A stretch of DNA of 64,000 nucleotides, taken from assembly GCA_032622095.1 (NCBI GenBank), contig CP136066.1, positions 185,232,716-185,296,715 of the forward strand, written 5' to 3'. The notes under the pieces were generated by a model. The model did no database searches, had not been told where the DNA came from, and saw only the letters and a program-made list of their open reading frames with translations. Both the position numbers and the translations under genes were made by a program. The stretch comes from Siphonodentalium dalli (lineage: Eukaryota > Mollusca > Scaphopoda > Gadilida > Siphonodentaliidae). Positions 9,870 to 22,212 of this stretch are shown here, piece by piece. Numbering within the stretch: the first letter of the stretch is position 1; each line of letters opens with the position of its first letter.

Positions 9870-10167
9870 TTAACCCTTTACCCAACATAACGGCCCTATG
9901 CCAATGCATTCTCTTATATATGCGAGTCGACCATAGGTCGCCTCGCATATATAAGAGAATGCATTGGCTTAACACATTAAAAATTAAAAAATTGTTAAAG
10001 AATGTAAGAAAAAATGGTAAAAAGTTTTCAAATTTTTCTTTTTAGGCCAATGCATTCTCTTATATATGCGAGGCGACCTATGGTCGACTCGCATATATAA
10101 GAGAATGCATTGGAACAGGGCTAACTGTAACTATCACAATGTGGTCAAGGAGCCGGTTCCAATGATA
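9870..10167 (+). mobile_element. Family-H hairpin MITE, right-truncated copy
   Basis: Starts TTAACCCTTTACCCAAC. Hairpin A is at 9901-9967 and hairpin B at 10047-10113, followed by an ACAGGG arm that breaks off after GGTTCCAATGAT. It sits just inside the intron after exon 1. Confidence 0.85.
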
Positions 10168-10617
10168 AATATTAAAGATGCATAATCAGAATTAACACTC
10201 TTAAATTACTATTTCTTTGACTTCGGGGGTAAACAATATTTGATTATCACACTTATCATTGAGTTATCAGATACTGATTTTTTAAATCTAATATTTTTCA
10301 CCACCTGGAATATTTGGCGGCCTGGCAAATATTCGACAAGCCGGCCGGCATACTCTCGATACCAAATTGCGTTGAACAAAATGTTGATATATAACACTTT
10401 TTGTGCACTAGTATTTGGTTGAAATCGGACCAGCAGTATGGGGGAGAAAAATCCGGACAGACAGACGACGACGAGGGTAACTGTATGCAAGTGACCCCAT
10501 TGTATATATGTATTAATCCATGTTCTGCACTAATGTGCAGCTTTTGCAATAAAATTGTGCATCATACATGTTCAGGTAATAAACATACATGTAGGTTCAA
10601 CACTTGTTTGCCTACAG
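10168..10617. other. Intron sequence, no feature recognised
   Basis: Remainder of the FN3 intron. A short inverted pair around GGCGGCCTGGC / GCCGGCCGGC near 10316-10350 is the only structure I noticed. Confidence 0.35.
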
Positions 10618-10786
10618 GTTATATATAGAAGAGTTGGAGACGAGGCAGCCCAAACGGCGTACAAAAGTTATGATGAAAGGGAAATAACTCTCCAAGACCT
10701 GTTTCCTGATACGCGATACGAATTAACGGTTAAGCCAGATGACACAGATATCGAAGGTCGCATTTATAGCACAACAAAGGAAGCAG
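10618..10786 (+). CDS. FN3/Ig gene, exon 2: C-terminal half of the FN3 domain
   Basis: Acceptor TTTGCCTACAG|GTT. The peptide joins exon 1 in phase 0 as TYR-VIYRRVGDEA and continues with ITLQDLFPDTRYELTVKP, the F-G strand signature of FN3 (L-P-x-T-x-Y). It ends phase 1 at GCAG|GTTTGA, a weak but legal GT donor. Together the two exons make one FN3 domain of about 96 residues bounded by phase-1 introns. Confidence 0.85.
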
Positions 10787-11116
10787 GTTTGACTATAACG
10801 CCCTATGGGTGTATACTGCCAGGGCACTATACTACAGAATACAATGTTGTAATATCAGCCTTAATTTGTGATTTACTAATTGTGTAATACATATTTTGTG
10901 TTCTATAGTATTCGACTGAATTTCTATCATTATATTTCTTTCATTGTAAATTGAAACTCAATATATGACCATAACTATTTTTGTGCAGAATACATTGACA
11001 TGAATTATATGACCTCTTTGGTAAACCATCTATATACACGATTCACTTGACCGGAACATCTTTGCATTTGTGGAGAAAAGGGGGCCTGAACATTTTCATC
11101 TTTTCATGTTTCCATA
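10787..11116. other. Intron sequence, nothing recognised
   Basis: A+T-rich, no repeat matched within the window. Confidence 0.35.
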
Positions 11117-11124
11117 GTACTCAA

Positions 11125-12298
11125 CAGTGTTCGCGCTGGACCGAAAAAAAGTTTAGCCAAAAGTTTAGCCAAATGAAAATTTTATTAGCCAAATGAAAAA
11201 AACTTTAGCCAAATGTTTTTTGGCCAAATTAAAAACAACTTTGGCCAAATTAAATCATCGTTTTCTGGTCGGTTCACAATTAATGACTAAAACGTAAAAT
11301 CTAACAGACAAAGGTAAAATACACAATAGTTTAAATAATTTTGATGAACTACAAGTATTTTTATATATATCATTTATTAAAAATTTATTAATCTTTATGT
11401 GAAAGAGTGATTTTGGGGGGGGGGGTAACCCGGTATTGTCCTTCTTAATGTCATTATTTTTTTGTTTTATATCAATATCTATTTTTAAATCATTAAATAG
11501 TTATCCTTGCGAAAATATCTAAGTGACATCTGGAAACTAATAACTTAATATTGTTACGCCATTATCAAATTACAATATGTCATAAAAGCATGAATATTAT
11601 TTTGACTGTATCGGTATTGACGACACATAGCCACAAAATATCTGTCGTGATTCACATTTGGCTGATTAAGCTATTGTCTTACACTTGGTGCTCATAAACC
11701 TCGACCGTCAGTCATAAATACAATGTCATCATAAACATGCATTGTGCAGGCGCGCCGTGAGTGACCAGACAGACAATGGGCTGACTGGGGGATTAGGGGA
11801 TTAAATGTAAAAATTAATAATGACCTTTTGCTGCTTCATGCAGAGTGACGTAATCTTTCTCCAGATTAAAACAGCCTGCACATGTTACGAACAAATTGCT
11901 TATATACCGGCGTCAATGCACTTTACAAAACATTGCTTTCTTCACATTGTCATAATTCAACCACGGTCGGTTTAATGTCCATGCGTCTTTGTTTGTCCGT
12001 CTTGTGAAAACTAAAGATGATTGCATATCACTTTATGATCGCTTGGTTGATAGAGTTGTCGATCGGGTTTCCCTTTGTACGATATTTCATAAGTACCACA
12101 ATAATGAAATACTTTCGATCGTCACCTAACTTCGTCTTGAATGTCGATCTATTGAGCGCTTTTATTAATTAGCTTTCTGGCTCCATGCTATCAGTCTCCA
12201 TTTGGGTTCAAAAAAGTTTAGCCAAATGAAATTTTTATTAGCCAAATTCGAAAAATATTAGCCATTGGCTAATTTGGCTACCGACAGCGCGAACACTG
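11125..12298. mobile_element. Non-autonomous hAT element with 8-bp TSD
   Basis: 1174 bp with TIRs CAGTGTTCGCGCTG, flanked by a perfect 8-bp duplication GTACTCAA (11117-11124 and 12299-12306). The subterminal regions carry repeated TTAGCCAAATGAAAATTTTA words in inverted arrangement. The 8-bp TSD and CAGTG start are diagnostic of hAT. No transposase ORF. Confidence 0.93.
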
Positions 12299-12448
12299 GT
12301 ACTCAAACGCTACATCTTGGTAATATATGTAAGAAATAACCACGACGTCCGACATAAAGATCACAAGCGCCCGGTAGTCAGTATTCACCCCTCTGTTAAC
12401 TGGTATTCATATTTACTCGCCCCTCAGTTACATTGAACTGGTATTATG

Positions 12449-12803
12449 TTAAAGGGGTACTGAACAATAAATGCAGTCATTTATGAGACCATCTCCTTAT
12501 ATAGTCAACAGAATATATGCAACACATGAATGAATTTGAGCCATGGCTTAGTGCAAAATACACTCATGTGCTTTATGAATGATGCAAACAACAAGGTAAT
12601 TATAATGAAAATAAATTTATTACTCCAGCCATATATTCATTTTCATTATAATTACCATTATGTATGTATCGTTCATGGAGCATATGGGTGTATTTTGCAC
12701 TAAATCAATGGCTCAAATTCATTCATTTGTTGCATATATTATGTTGAGTATAAAAGGAGATGGTCTCATAAATGGCCAGATTTAGTGTACAGTACCCACT
12801 TAA
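12449..12803. mobile_element. Foldback TTAA-type MITE
   Basis: About 355 bp, a long imperfect palindrome: TTAAAGGGGTACTGAACA ... GTACAGTACCCACTTAA. Arms continue through GAGACCATCTCCTT / AGGAGATGGTCTC and GAATTTGAGCCATGG. No ORF. Confidence 0.8.
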
Positions 12804-13936
12804 AGGCGTTATGTGTTTTATTGAAGGAATTATTCTCGTAGTTGTATGGGAAATGTTGACTATTCAGTCAGCCCTGAGCAATATATCGAATAATAGCATT
12901 CGGTTGAACAGAATGAGGTCAACCTCTTTCAATTAACCGTTGTGCTAATAATCAATTTAAAAACTTATGAATAATTCTGCTTAAGCGTGATACAATTGTG
13001 TTTAGGCGGAAATAAGCGCAATTACGCACAGCATTAATATCACCAATAGCCATTTATTAGAGAATAAATTTGAGTACAATATTATATGGCAGGAGTAAGA
13101 CAATTATACGGACATGGCTCATTCGAGCTTCCAAATTGTGTCTACGTGATTTGGAAGGAGCTATATAATACGATATGTTGACAAATACACGACATATTGA
13201 TATACCAACTTCATATTCTCTGAAAAGGTCTTGCAGTGGTTTTAAAGTTGTTTTCAACTGTTCGTATAGAAGTCAAACAAACGCTCTTTATTTCTAATAT
13301 ATAGGACTCAGACTAACACCGACCGCTCTTTTCTGTTCCTTCTCATGCAAATTGCTGTTTTTAGGACCCAAACATCGTATCAAAGCTGTTCAAAGTTGTA
13401 TTTTTCATGACTTCAGTCCGTCTTTTCGGAACACATAATGTTCATATATAAAGGTAGTTCATGTAATTTGTCGACCTACATGTATTTTGATACCGGGAAA
13501 ATTTCAAAAGCGAATATTATTAGGTGTATTTTTGAGCGCAAACCGCCATGTGGTTTTATGCTCGTCGTTTGATAAAAAAATATTTAACTACATGCATTTG
13601 AACGAAGTAGAATACTAATTAAAGATATGCTTATCCTAATATAGCCCTCACATAACTATGCACATACTAGCATTTATTTACCACCTTAAATGACTCCTCG
13701 GCATATCATTTCAATCAGCCCTCAATGCAAGCACGCAGGGGTGATTCACATGTAATGTACACCAACTTGAAGGACAGTGAAAGAAAGAAGTTATTCCACT
13801 GAGTCCGTGCCACATACCTTTAAATATATATATTATCGATACAGTTATGAGAAAGGGAAGTAATTACTATGGAAATGTCATTGTGATTTTAAATACATAT
13901 AGTTATAAATATTAAATTTATTTAAAGACTTTCCAG
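12804..13936. other. Intron before exon 3, no feature recognised
   Basis: About 1.1 kb of A+T-rich sequence. I see no exon with matching splice phase and no repeat shared with the rest of the window. Confidence 0.35.
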
Positions 13937-14245
13937 AGGAACCGAAGATCACCACGACATACGGCGATGACAAATTAGTTATTATGGAGAAGAGGGCAGT
14001 GAGTATATTCTGCCGCGTTAAAGGTGTTCCTAAACCGGAAGTCATGTGGTTGAATAAAAAAAATAGGTCCATTCCAAAGGCGAACCATGCTTACAAAATA
14101 ATCGACGTACTCGGCGGATCAGTGCTGAGAATCGCATCTGCGCGGTACAGAAAGGACAACGGGGTCATCTCGTGTGTTGCCAGCAATGGCGTCGGTGAGC
14201 CTGCCAAGAAGGAATACAAACTCACCGTTATGAGAGGAAAACCTG
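13937..14245 (+). CDS. FN3/Ig gene, exon 3: complete Ig domain
   Basis: 309 bp, phase 1 to phase 1. Acceptor GACTTTCCAG, donor CCTG|GTGAGT. One I-set-like Ig domain: VSIFCRVKGVPKPEVMWL with B-strand Cys and C-strand Trp, then NGVISCVASNGVGEPAKKEY with F-strand Cys, and KLTV as G strand. Extracellular adhesion or recognition is the usual role of such domains. Exon symmetry (class 1-1) allows insertion or loss without frameshift. Its donor is followed 27 bp later by a large foldback element. Confidence 0.93.
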
Positions 14246-14271
14246 GTGAGTTTATAGTCGACATACAGTTT

Positions 14272-15560
14272 TAGTCTGGTCGAATAAAGGTTTGACCTAG
14301 AATAAATTTGGACTAAATTGGTTTGTATACCATGTTGAAGAGAAATATTTCCTCTATAACATATCCAAAATCCGCTAAAATCCGCTTTGAGCATTTTTTG
14401 TAATTCAAGATGGCGTCCAAGATGGCTGCCATTTACGTTAAATCAGTTCTACGCAATTATAGTGAGAAACTCTTGTCATGTATCCACTGGTAAGACATAA
14501 CCCCACCGTTGTATTCCAAAATTGGAAGTCCCCGTCATAAATGGCCGTCAAAATGGCGACCGGAAGTGGATTTTTTTTACGTTTTTTACTAATATCTTTA
14601 AGATAAGTTTCTACTGTTTGGAACTGGTTGCGACTTTATTTTGTATTTAATATCTTAACTGACCATTGGAGCAAAGAAATATGCCATTCATGTGCTCCCC
14701 GCCCCTTCCGATCGCTCAAAAGTTCGATTTTACAGAACGCGGTATAACATATCACAAAATATCACCATTGAGATTCTAGTCATATTTCATTAAGAAATTG
14801 GAAGAACTGTGCAACGTAAGTAATGCTTTCTACTATTTTATGGATATTCCAACTCAATGTTACAAAACTCGTCACTTTAGATCAAAATGGCTTCCAAAAT
14901 GGCGGCCAAAATATGGAAAATTTTCAATATTGTCCCAATGTGCCATGCAACTACTTATAAGTTGTTGTTGATGGACACATTTGACTATTCTGTCTTATAT
15001 ACATTGAAAACCAACATTTCTGATGCACCTTGGTTAATTGTTACCATTGAAACCACTAAAATCACCAGAATTATTCTAATTTTTCTGTCACAAACTTTGC
15101 ATCAAAATCGGCAAAATATCACTTTTCAGGTTTAAAACATTTTTAAAAGTAAAATGGAAATTTCTGTGGTATCAGCGGTGTTTATTGTTTCGATATGTAC
15201 TAACTGTATCACACTGAGGTGTTTTAGACAATATTGCTCAAGACGGCTTGCAAAATGGCAGCCAAATTTGGTAAAATGTTGATTTGTCACATATATTACG
15301 AACATTATTCACTGCTGTTCCGAAAAGGTAGCAGATTGTGACTCACTTGGTTATTTAAAATGCTACTTAGTCAACTAAATGTTATATATTCTGGTTGTCC
15401 CAGAACATTAAGAGGCATGAAAGTTTATTTAAGGGGCGCAGTATGGATTTTGCCGAAAATTTCTTTTGGGATTCTGTCCATGTTTTTTTAACTGAAATGG
15501 GCAGAGCGTTGACACGTTGTCTGGCCATTGAACGGAGAGGGATCATAGTATGTGGCTACT
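14272..15560. mobile_element. Foldback element (family E), copy A: left arm
   Basis: Starts TAGTCTGGTCGAATAAAGG with a TA-like boundary. The ~1.2-kb arm matches the reverse complement of most of 19379-20707 and of 45380-45985. It carries repeated pairs of AAGATGGCGTCC / AAAATGGCGGCC motifs at about 14408, 14541, 14885 and 15249. The 82-codon ORF at 14887 is not a gene. Confidence 0.75.
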
Positions 15561-16400
15561 CTGGCCCATTGTAATCAACATTGATCAACTTAATACAGTG
15601 TGTATGTCTGTTGAATGTATGTCTATAGGTGAGGTGAGTATGTATACGGTGAGTTATTGTATTCATGAATGATATGAATAGTTATACAATGTATGACTAT
15701 ATGGTCATGTATGGGATGTCCACGTTGAGTTGTATATGTATATAGTAGCTTATGCTCATGACCGTCATGTGTGAGGTGAACATGTATGCAGGGAGTTGTT
15801 GCCTGGCCATTGAAGTGGTGTATGTGTATAGCGATTTAGCTACATTGTCCATATGTGTTGTGTATGTATATATGGAGTGACTGTGTGGTCATGTGTGGGA
15901 TGTCCGGGTGTACATTGGATGGCTGTATTGTCATGGGTGGGTGTATATGTATAATATAATATGTATAACGCTGTATAATGGATGGGGTGTATCGATAAAT
16001 GTGGAGTTGTTGTATGGTTATGGGCAATGTGTATATGTGTACATGGAATGACTGCAGGGTAAATGTTGTTGGTGTATATGCATACCTGGAGTACAGTTTG
16101 ATGGTCACTGGCGGGCTTGTGTATATATATAGTGACATCATGGTCATGGGTGGGGTGTACATGTTTATTTGTTGTGGCTGTATTGTCATTGCTGTGTAAC
16201 GGTATACAGTGAATAGATGAATGCTCATGGATGTGGTGTGTAAGAATACAGCGATTGGCTGAATTGTCATGGTTGAGCTGTAGTTTTGCAAGTCTGAAGT
16301 GTACGAATGGCCGTGTGTGTGGTATAGGTATATCTAGAAGGACTGTATGGTAATTGATAAGGTATATATACAACTGGAGTGACTATGGTCATATATTAAC
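15561..16400. repeat. Minisatellite core of family E, copy A
   Basis: Degenerate ~36-40 bp repeats built on GGAGTGACTGTATGGTCATG then GGTGTATATGTATACA. The same unit fills 17560-18400 and 44400-45360. The apparent Met/Tyr- or His/Thr-rich ORFs on both strands come from this repeat. Confidence 0.8.
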
Positions 16401-16808
16401 CAATACAGACAACCAACCAATAAAGGTAAGTATAGGCTAACAAATATATGTAAGTGGGTATATGACAAGGTGACACATTTGTCCGCGTCAACGAGAATCA
16501 CACCTAGCCCTCCGGAATGACAATAACAAGTCAGAATGGAGCACTGGCTGACGGACCATAAGGCCTTTCCGTTTGTCAATATAAGTATAGTGAAATAAAT
16601 AATGGCTTGCATCCTATCCTATTCCCCACACAATGATAGTGGTACATAAATGTATGGATGTCAAATAAAATTGGAGGATGTCTGTTAGGCATATTACAGA
16701 AGATTCGAGGCTACATATTATGATGACCAAGGTCCAAGTTTTTCGCAGACAAAGTGAACCCCGTTCTAATGACATGAATGTTGAGTTGGAAGCTGGGTCC
16801 TGGAGCAG
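16401..16808. other. Unique sequence between minisatellite blocks
   Basis: No gene or repeat recognised. Confidence 0.3.
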
Positions 16809-17336
16809 TTTAAAGGTGGATTATCTCTTTGTAAACATGTATTATATAGTTACCGGGGTATAAAATATTAGATTTGAATCGAAGACTCCTGTCCGGAAAT
16901 GCTTCTATCGATTAATATTAATTTTATTTCGAATATTTTCTGGTCTAAAAAGGTGTGTTTGTTTAGCTAACGAACAATAGTGGTTACTGTTAACAGATAC
17001 CAGAAATTATATTGTGCAATTTTGTCACAAATAAACGTTAATTATACCCATTATCGCTTATATCTGTGGAACAAAACAATACAAACAACCAATCTGTGAC
17101 ATTTGACATTCGTTGCATAGCCGTAGGAACAGCCCAGTGCTCTATATCGCAATACGGTCTCATCCGAATGGTCGGTTCTAAATATAGTAACATAAACGGG
17201 CCCGATTTAATATTCAAATAAAATCAATATTAATTGATAGAAGCTTTTCCGGACATAGGTCTTCAGTTCATATCTATTATTTTATACCCACGCAACTATT
17301 TAAAATTTGTTATTTTAAGAGATAATCCATCTTTAA
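16809..17336. mobile_element. TTAA-type MITE (family T), full copy
   Basis: 528 bp, TTTAAAGGTGGATTATCTC ... GATAATCCATCTTTAA. The halves are inverted relative to one another. Internal landmarks are GTCCGGAAATGCTTCTATCG and AGCTAACGAACAATAGTGG. Other copies are at 8721 (half), 46973, 53241, 58939 and 59854. Confidence 0.92.
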
Positions 17337-17560
17337 TGGAATTTTGAAAATATTTTAGAACGTACCCCACAAAAACAAGATTTTATTTTATGCCAAATGT
17401 AGAGTTTAGACATTTTTGGAAATTACTCCCAATGAGTTTAATAGATGCCAAAATGTTTGGATAAGATCACCATCAGTTGCAGATCGCTGAATATGTGCCA
17501 TACTAAGAAAATGTCACATTGCGTTTCGACCCATTACCTGCAAGACGCGAGCCCTTGTAT
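17337..17560. other. Short unassigned spacer
   Basis: Nothing recognised. Confidence 0.3.
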
Positions 17561-18419
17561 ATCTTTCATGGCTATATTGTCATAATGTGGCCAATATGTA
17601 TATATGGAGTGCCAGTGTGGCAAAATTAATGATGGATGAATTGGTATACAGGGAGTGACTGTATGACCACGGGTGTGGTTTATGAGTATACATCGAGAGG
17701 CTGAATTGTCATGGTGAGGTCTATATCCACGTTTGGAGTGTATGAATGGCCGTGTGCGTGGTGTGGGGCATTGGTATATCTAGAAGGACTGTAATGTCAT
17801 TGGTGAGGTTTATATGTATACTATATATACATGTAATGACTCTGTGGTTTGGGGTTGGTGTATATGTATCTTTTGAGTGAATATATGGCCATGGGTGTCG
17901 CAAATATATATGCAGGGAGTGACTTTATGACCCCTGGTGAGGAAAATATGTATACAAGAAGTAATGTATGGCGATATTATGTACCGGGAGTGACTATGTT
18001 TTCATCGTTTGGATGTATATCGTGAGTGCCTATATGGCCATGCATGTGGCAAATATATACAAATACACGGAGTGACTGTATTACCAATGGTGAGACGAAT
18101 AGGTAAACAGGATGTTACTGTATGTTCATGAATGCAGTGAATATGTATACAGATCGTGACTATATGGTTATGGGTGAGGTGTAGGAGTATACCTGGTGTG
18201 CCTGCATGTTTACTCATTGCTATATGGCCATGTATTGGGTGTATGGGCATATCCATGTGTGACTGTGCAGTAGTAGGTGAGGTGTATAAAGCGAGTGACA
18301 TATGTTCATTTATGTGGTGTTCATATATATATATGGAGTGACTACATGGTCATGTGTAAGTTGCACTGGTGTACCTATGGGTGACTATCGATTCACTATC
18401 GCTATAACTCAAGGATGTG
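17561..18419. repeat. Minisatellite of family-E type, second block
   Basis: Same ~37-bp unit as 15561-16400. Probably the same array split by the sequence at 16401-17560. Confidence 0.75.
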
Positions 18420-18920
18420 TTAAAGGTACGGTTGGCCTTGGCGGTGGGTATGCTGTGAAAATATTTTCACCGGTCAAAAACCGCCACAAACAGATGAATA
18501 TTAAAATGTAGACAGACTTTGTCCGTATACAAATAAAAAATATCGCATAAACAGTATGTTATTGTCATTTGTTTGACCATTGTTATGTAAACAAAAGCAT
18601 AAAAAGTTACTTTCCTGGTGTTTGTTTATATTATGATGGTAAACATAAAGAGCGTTCTTTGTTGCTGAATTCCTGATATGGAACTAATAAAGAGCGTTTA
18701 TATCATTTGTGTGTGATTAGCCAGTAACACTGTGCTGTCTTCTGTAACACAATCAGGCTCTTCCTTAGGTCAAATATAATAGGTCTTTATGATAGAATGC
18801 TGTTTACGCGATGGTCATGGTATATATGAACGAAACTGTATGCGCTTTAATGTTTTTCTGTTTACGGTGATTGGAACAAATATGAATATTTTCGACAATT
18901 AAGGCCTCGCGTGCCTTTAA
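18420..18920. mobile_element. TTAA-flanked non-autonomous element, copy 2
   Basis: TTAAAGGTACGGTTGGCC ... CGCGTGCCTTTAA, 501 bp, homologous to 2819-3333. The clearer termini here show an inverted GGYACG-containing end. Confidence 0.75.
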
Positions 18921-19378
18921 CCGATAGCGCCAATCTGTTAGTTCATAGCCGTAAAGGATACTAGGCAAATGCTGCCAATGTTCTAGTTCATAACTATAAA
19001 GCTCTCTATCTCGGTTGCATTTAATGCAAGACATTACATGTATGTCAATGCATACTACGTGTATTATTATCATATGTGCCGGTGCACGGTTTATGTCAAG
19101 TACGTTTATGTTTAACTTGTTCCTGTTTGAATTTGATAATAGAAAACGTGTTACAAACTTTATTCGATCTACACTTTCTGTGAGAACAATTACCCATAGT
19201 CGACCCATACTGGTGTAGAGAGATCATATCAGAGTGTCTCTTAATGGCGTTTGGTATGCAATACGAATGAAACGGTTTTCATGACAATAGTATATAAGTT
19301 AATAATGTTTTATGCTAATGGGCCAGAGCAGCCACATAATATGATCCCTCTCAGTTCCGTTTCAACGTTCTGTCCATT
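18921..19378. other. Unassigned intron sequence
   Basis: No exon with phase-1 splice sites or known repeat seen. Confidence 0.3.
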
Positions 19379-20707
19379 TAGTCTGGTCAATAAAAGGTTT
19401 GACCTAGAAACAATGTGGACTAAGTTGGTTTTTATTCCACTTTGAAGAGGAATATTTCCTCTACAACATATCCAAAATCCGCATTCCTTTAACTAATTTG
19501 TCATGCCTCATAATGTACTTGGACAAACAGAATATAACATTTAGTTATCAGTTGGTTCAGTAGCATGTGTAATAAGAAAGTGAGTCACAATTTGAAACCT
19601 TTTCGGAACAGCTTGTAATAATGTTCGGAATAAATATGACAAATCAACTTTTTACCATATTTGGTTGCCATTTTGCAATCCATCTTGAGTAATTTTATAT
19701 AAAACACCTCGTTGTCACATATTTAAGATAGATCAAAAATAAAAATCACATTTGATACCAAAGATAGTTCCATTTTACTTGAAAAAATTGAGCAAACCTG
19801 AAAAGTATTTTTTTCCCCGATTTTGATGCCAAGTTTGTGATAGTAAAAAATCCCATAATTCTGGTAATTTCAGTGGTTAAATTAGTAAAAATTAATCAAG
19901 GTGCATCATAAATGTTAGTATTCAATGTATATAAGACAGAATAGTCAATTTTATTCATCAACCACAACTTATAAGCGGTTGCACGGTACGCTGGTGCAAT
20001 ATTTACCATTTTTCATAATTTAGCCGCCATTTTGACAGCCATTGTGAGCCAAAGTGTCAATTTTGATACTATTGAGTCGGAATATTCAAAAGAAATAGAA
20101 TGCATCACTTAAATTACACAGTCCTGCCAATATTTGACGAAATAAGACTAGAATCCCAAATTGTAATTTTTTTGTGAAATGTTATACCGCGTTCTGTAAA
20201 CTAGATTTTTTGAATGATCGGAAGGGTGGGGACCCCACTTATGGCATATTTTATTTTCCCGATGACCTGTTAATATGCTAAATATAAAATAAAGTCACAA
20301 TTCTCAACCAGTTCCAAACAGTATAATCTTATCTTAAAGATATTAGTAAAAAAAAAACGTAACATTTTCCACTTCCGGTCGCCATTTTGGCTGCCATCCT
20401 AGGCGATGAGTTCCAATTTTGGCATAAGAAGGTGTCGTTATGTCTTAGCTTCACAAAAATGTATACTTATGTATACATATGACACGATATTACCACTATA
20501 ATTGCATCAAATTGCAACAAACTGACTTAACGGAAAATGGCAGCCATATTGGACGCCATCTTGAATTACAAATAATGCTCAAAGCGGATTTTAGCGGATT
20601 TTGAATATGTTATAAAGGAGATCTTCCTCTTCAAAATGATATATAAACCAATTTAGTCTGAATTTATTCTAGGTTGACCCTAAAATGTTAGTTTATCGAC
20701 CAGACTA
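19379..20707. mobile_element. Foldback element (family E), copy C, without minisatellite
   Basis: 1.33 kb between TAGTCTGGTCAATAAAAGG and TTATCGACCAGACTA. A short left end (~125 bp) is followed by a long arm that is the reverse complement of copy A. The middle, including the minisatellite, has been lost. YY1-like ATGGC pairs appear here as CCAT on the + strand. Confidence 0.8.
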
Positions 20708-20745
20708 TTATAGTGCATGGGGTACACCAGTGTTTGTTTTTTCGC

Positions 20746-20900
20746 TTAGGCCCGTTCCAAACGACGGATTTTTGTCGACTCGAATCTAATTGTATTAAAT
20801 CCGTCGGTGATGCGACTGTGGTCAATTTTGTTTCAGACGGACGCATCTTCGTCTCGTCCAATCTAATACATCGGACGATTTATTTAAAGGTGGATTCCCG
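20746..20900. repeat. Inverted-repeat partner of 25235-25325
   Basis: CCAAACGACGGATTTTTG then GACTCGAATCTAAT recurs in reverse complement at about 25270-25310. The pair could be TIRs of a ~4.5-kb unit enclosing a tandem array and a Helitron. Confidence 0.4.
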
Positions 20901-20929
20901 GTTACCGTCACAAAATGGTCACGCGTAGA

Positions 20930-22210
20930 TATACATGTAGAGGCCTATATATACCGGTATGTTATACATATATATACTAAAATACAGTATAACTTATGTA
21001 TATATATATATGCGCGATTGCGGTGCGAATATATGTGCACATGTATAGGAGGGTATATATAGTACATATTAATTATTATAAATCATAGGCTATCACCTAT
21101 ATCCTTTATAAAAAGGAATACCGGTATCTATGAATTATTATAAATCATAGGCTACCACCCTACTCATAATAAGTAATACCGGTTTATATGAATTATTATA
21201 AATCTGAGGCTACCACCCCTACCCCTTATAATAAGGAATACCGGTATATATAAATTATTATAAATCATAGGCTACCACACTGTCCCTTATAATAAGTAAT
21301 ACCGGAATTTATCATATGACTCAATCATTATTTACGTTGGAAACTATGTCATAAATCAATTTCATATCAATTACTAATTCATATCACCTTCCGATAATTT
21401 GATTGGTTTGTTGACAAAAAGTGTGTTCTGATTGGCTGAATGGCAGCCGGGGGGGGGGGCGAGCCGCATCTCTGACTAAATGCAGGTCAAATTCGTGCGC
21501 GTCAATCAAAACAACACAAACTCGCAATTATAATCTTGAAATATATAGTTTTGGACAGTGTTATACGATAAATAGAATATGTAATTCGTATTTATCTAAT
21601 AAACATACGATATAATGTCACAAACTGAGAACAGAATAGCGCGCTATATCTTCGCGTGCATATTATTTCTGCTAGTTCACCAGGTGTAATTGGGCTTCCG
21701 GTGCAATGAAGTGACGTCACATTAACTTTTTGCTGCCGATGCCATATAGCTATTTAGTGATTTGTGTGCGTTTTGGACATCATAATCAATTTATATGTGT
21801 CATATGATAAATAGAATATGTAATTCGTTTTTCTCTCATATGATATTTCTGAAACTCGTCACGAATTTTCAGTTTTCTCTCGTCGGAGGCTCGAGAAAAC
21901 TGAAAATTCTTAGACTCGTTTCATAAATATCATATGAGAGAAACACTCATTTCATATCCTCTATATATGAATTATTATAAATAAGAGGTTACCACCCCTA
22001 TACACCTCATAATAAGTAATGCCGGTATATATGAATTATTATAAATCAGTGGTACCATCCTACCCCTTATAATAAGTAATACCGGTATATATTAATTATT
22101 ATACATCAGAGACTACCACCCCTATTCCTTACAATAAGGAATATCGGTCTATGTGAATTATTATAAATCAGTTGCTACAACCCCTACCCCGTATACCGGT
22201 ATATATGAAT
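20930..22210. repeat. ~60-bp tandem repeat (TACCGGTATATATGAATTAT), interrupted
   Basis: Units with GAATTATTATAAATC, GGCTACCACCCCTA and CTTATAATAAGTAATACCGG lie at 21060-21310 and again at 21955-22205. Between them is unique sequence with a G run (21449) and a ~115-bp palindrome (21833-21945). Confidence 0.8.
21833..21945. repeat. ~113-bp palindrome
   Basis: Arms begin TTTCTCTCATATGATATT and contain GAATTTTCAGTTTTCTC / GAGAAAACTGAAAATTC around a CGTCGGAGGCTCG centre. Confidence 0.85.
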
Positions 22211-22212
22211 TA

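Noticed and set aside
15836-16373. His/Thr/Pro-rich minus-strand ORFs of 151 and 177 codons
   Set aside because: Low-complexity translation of the ~37-bp minisatellite; two overlapping frames are open at once.
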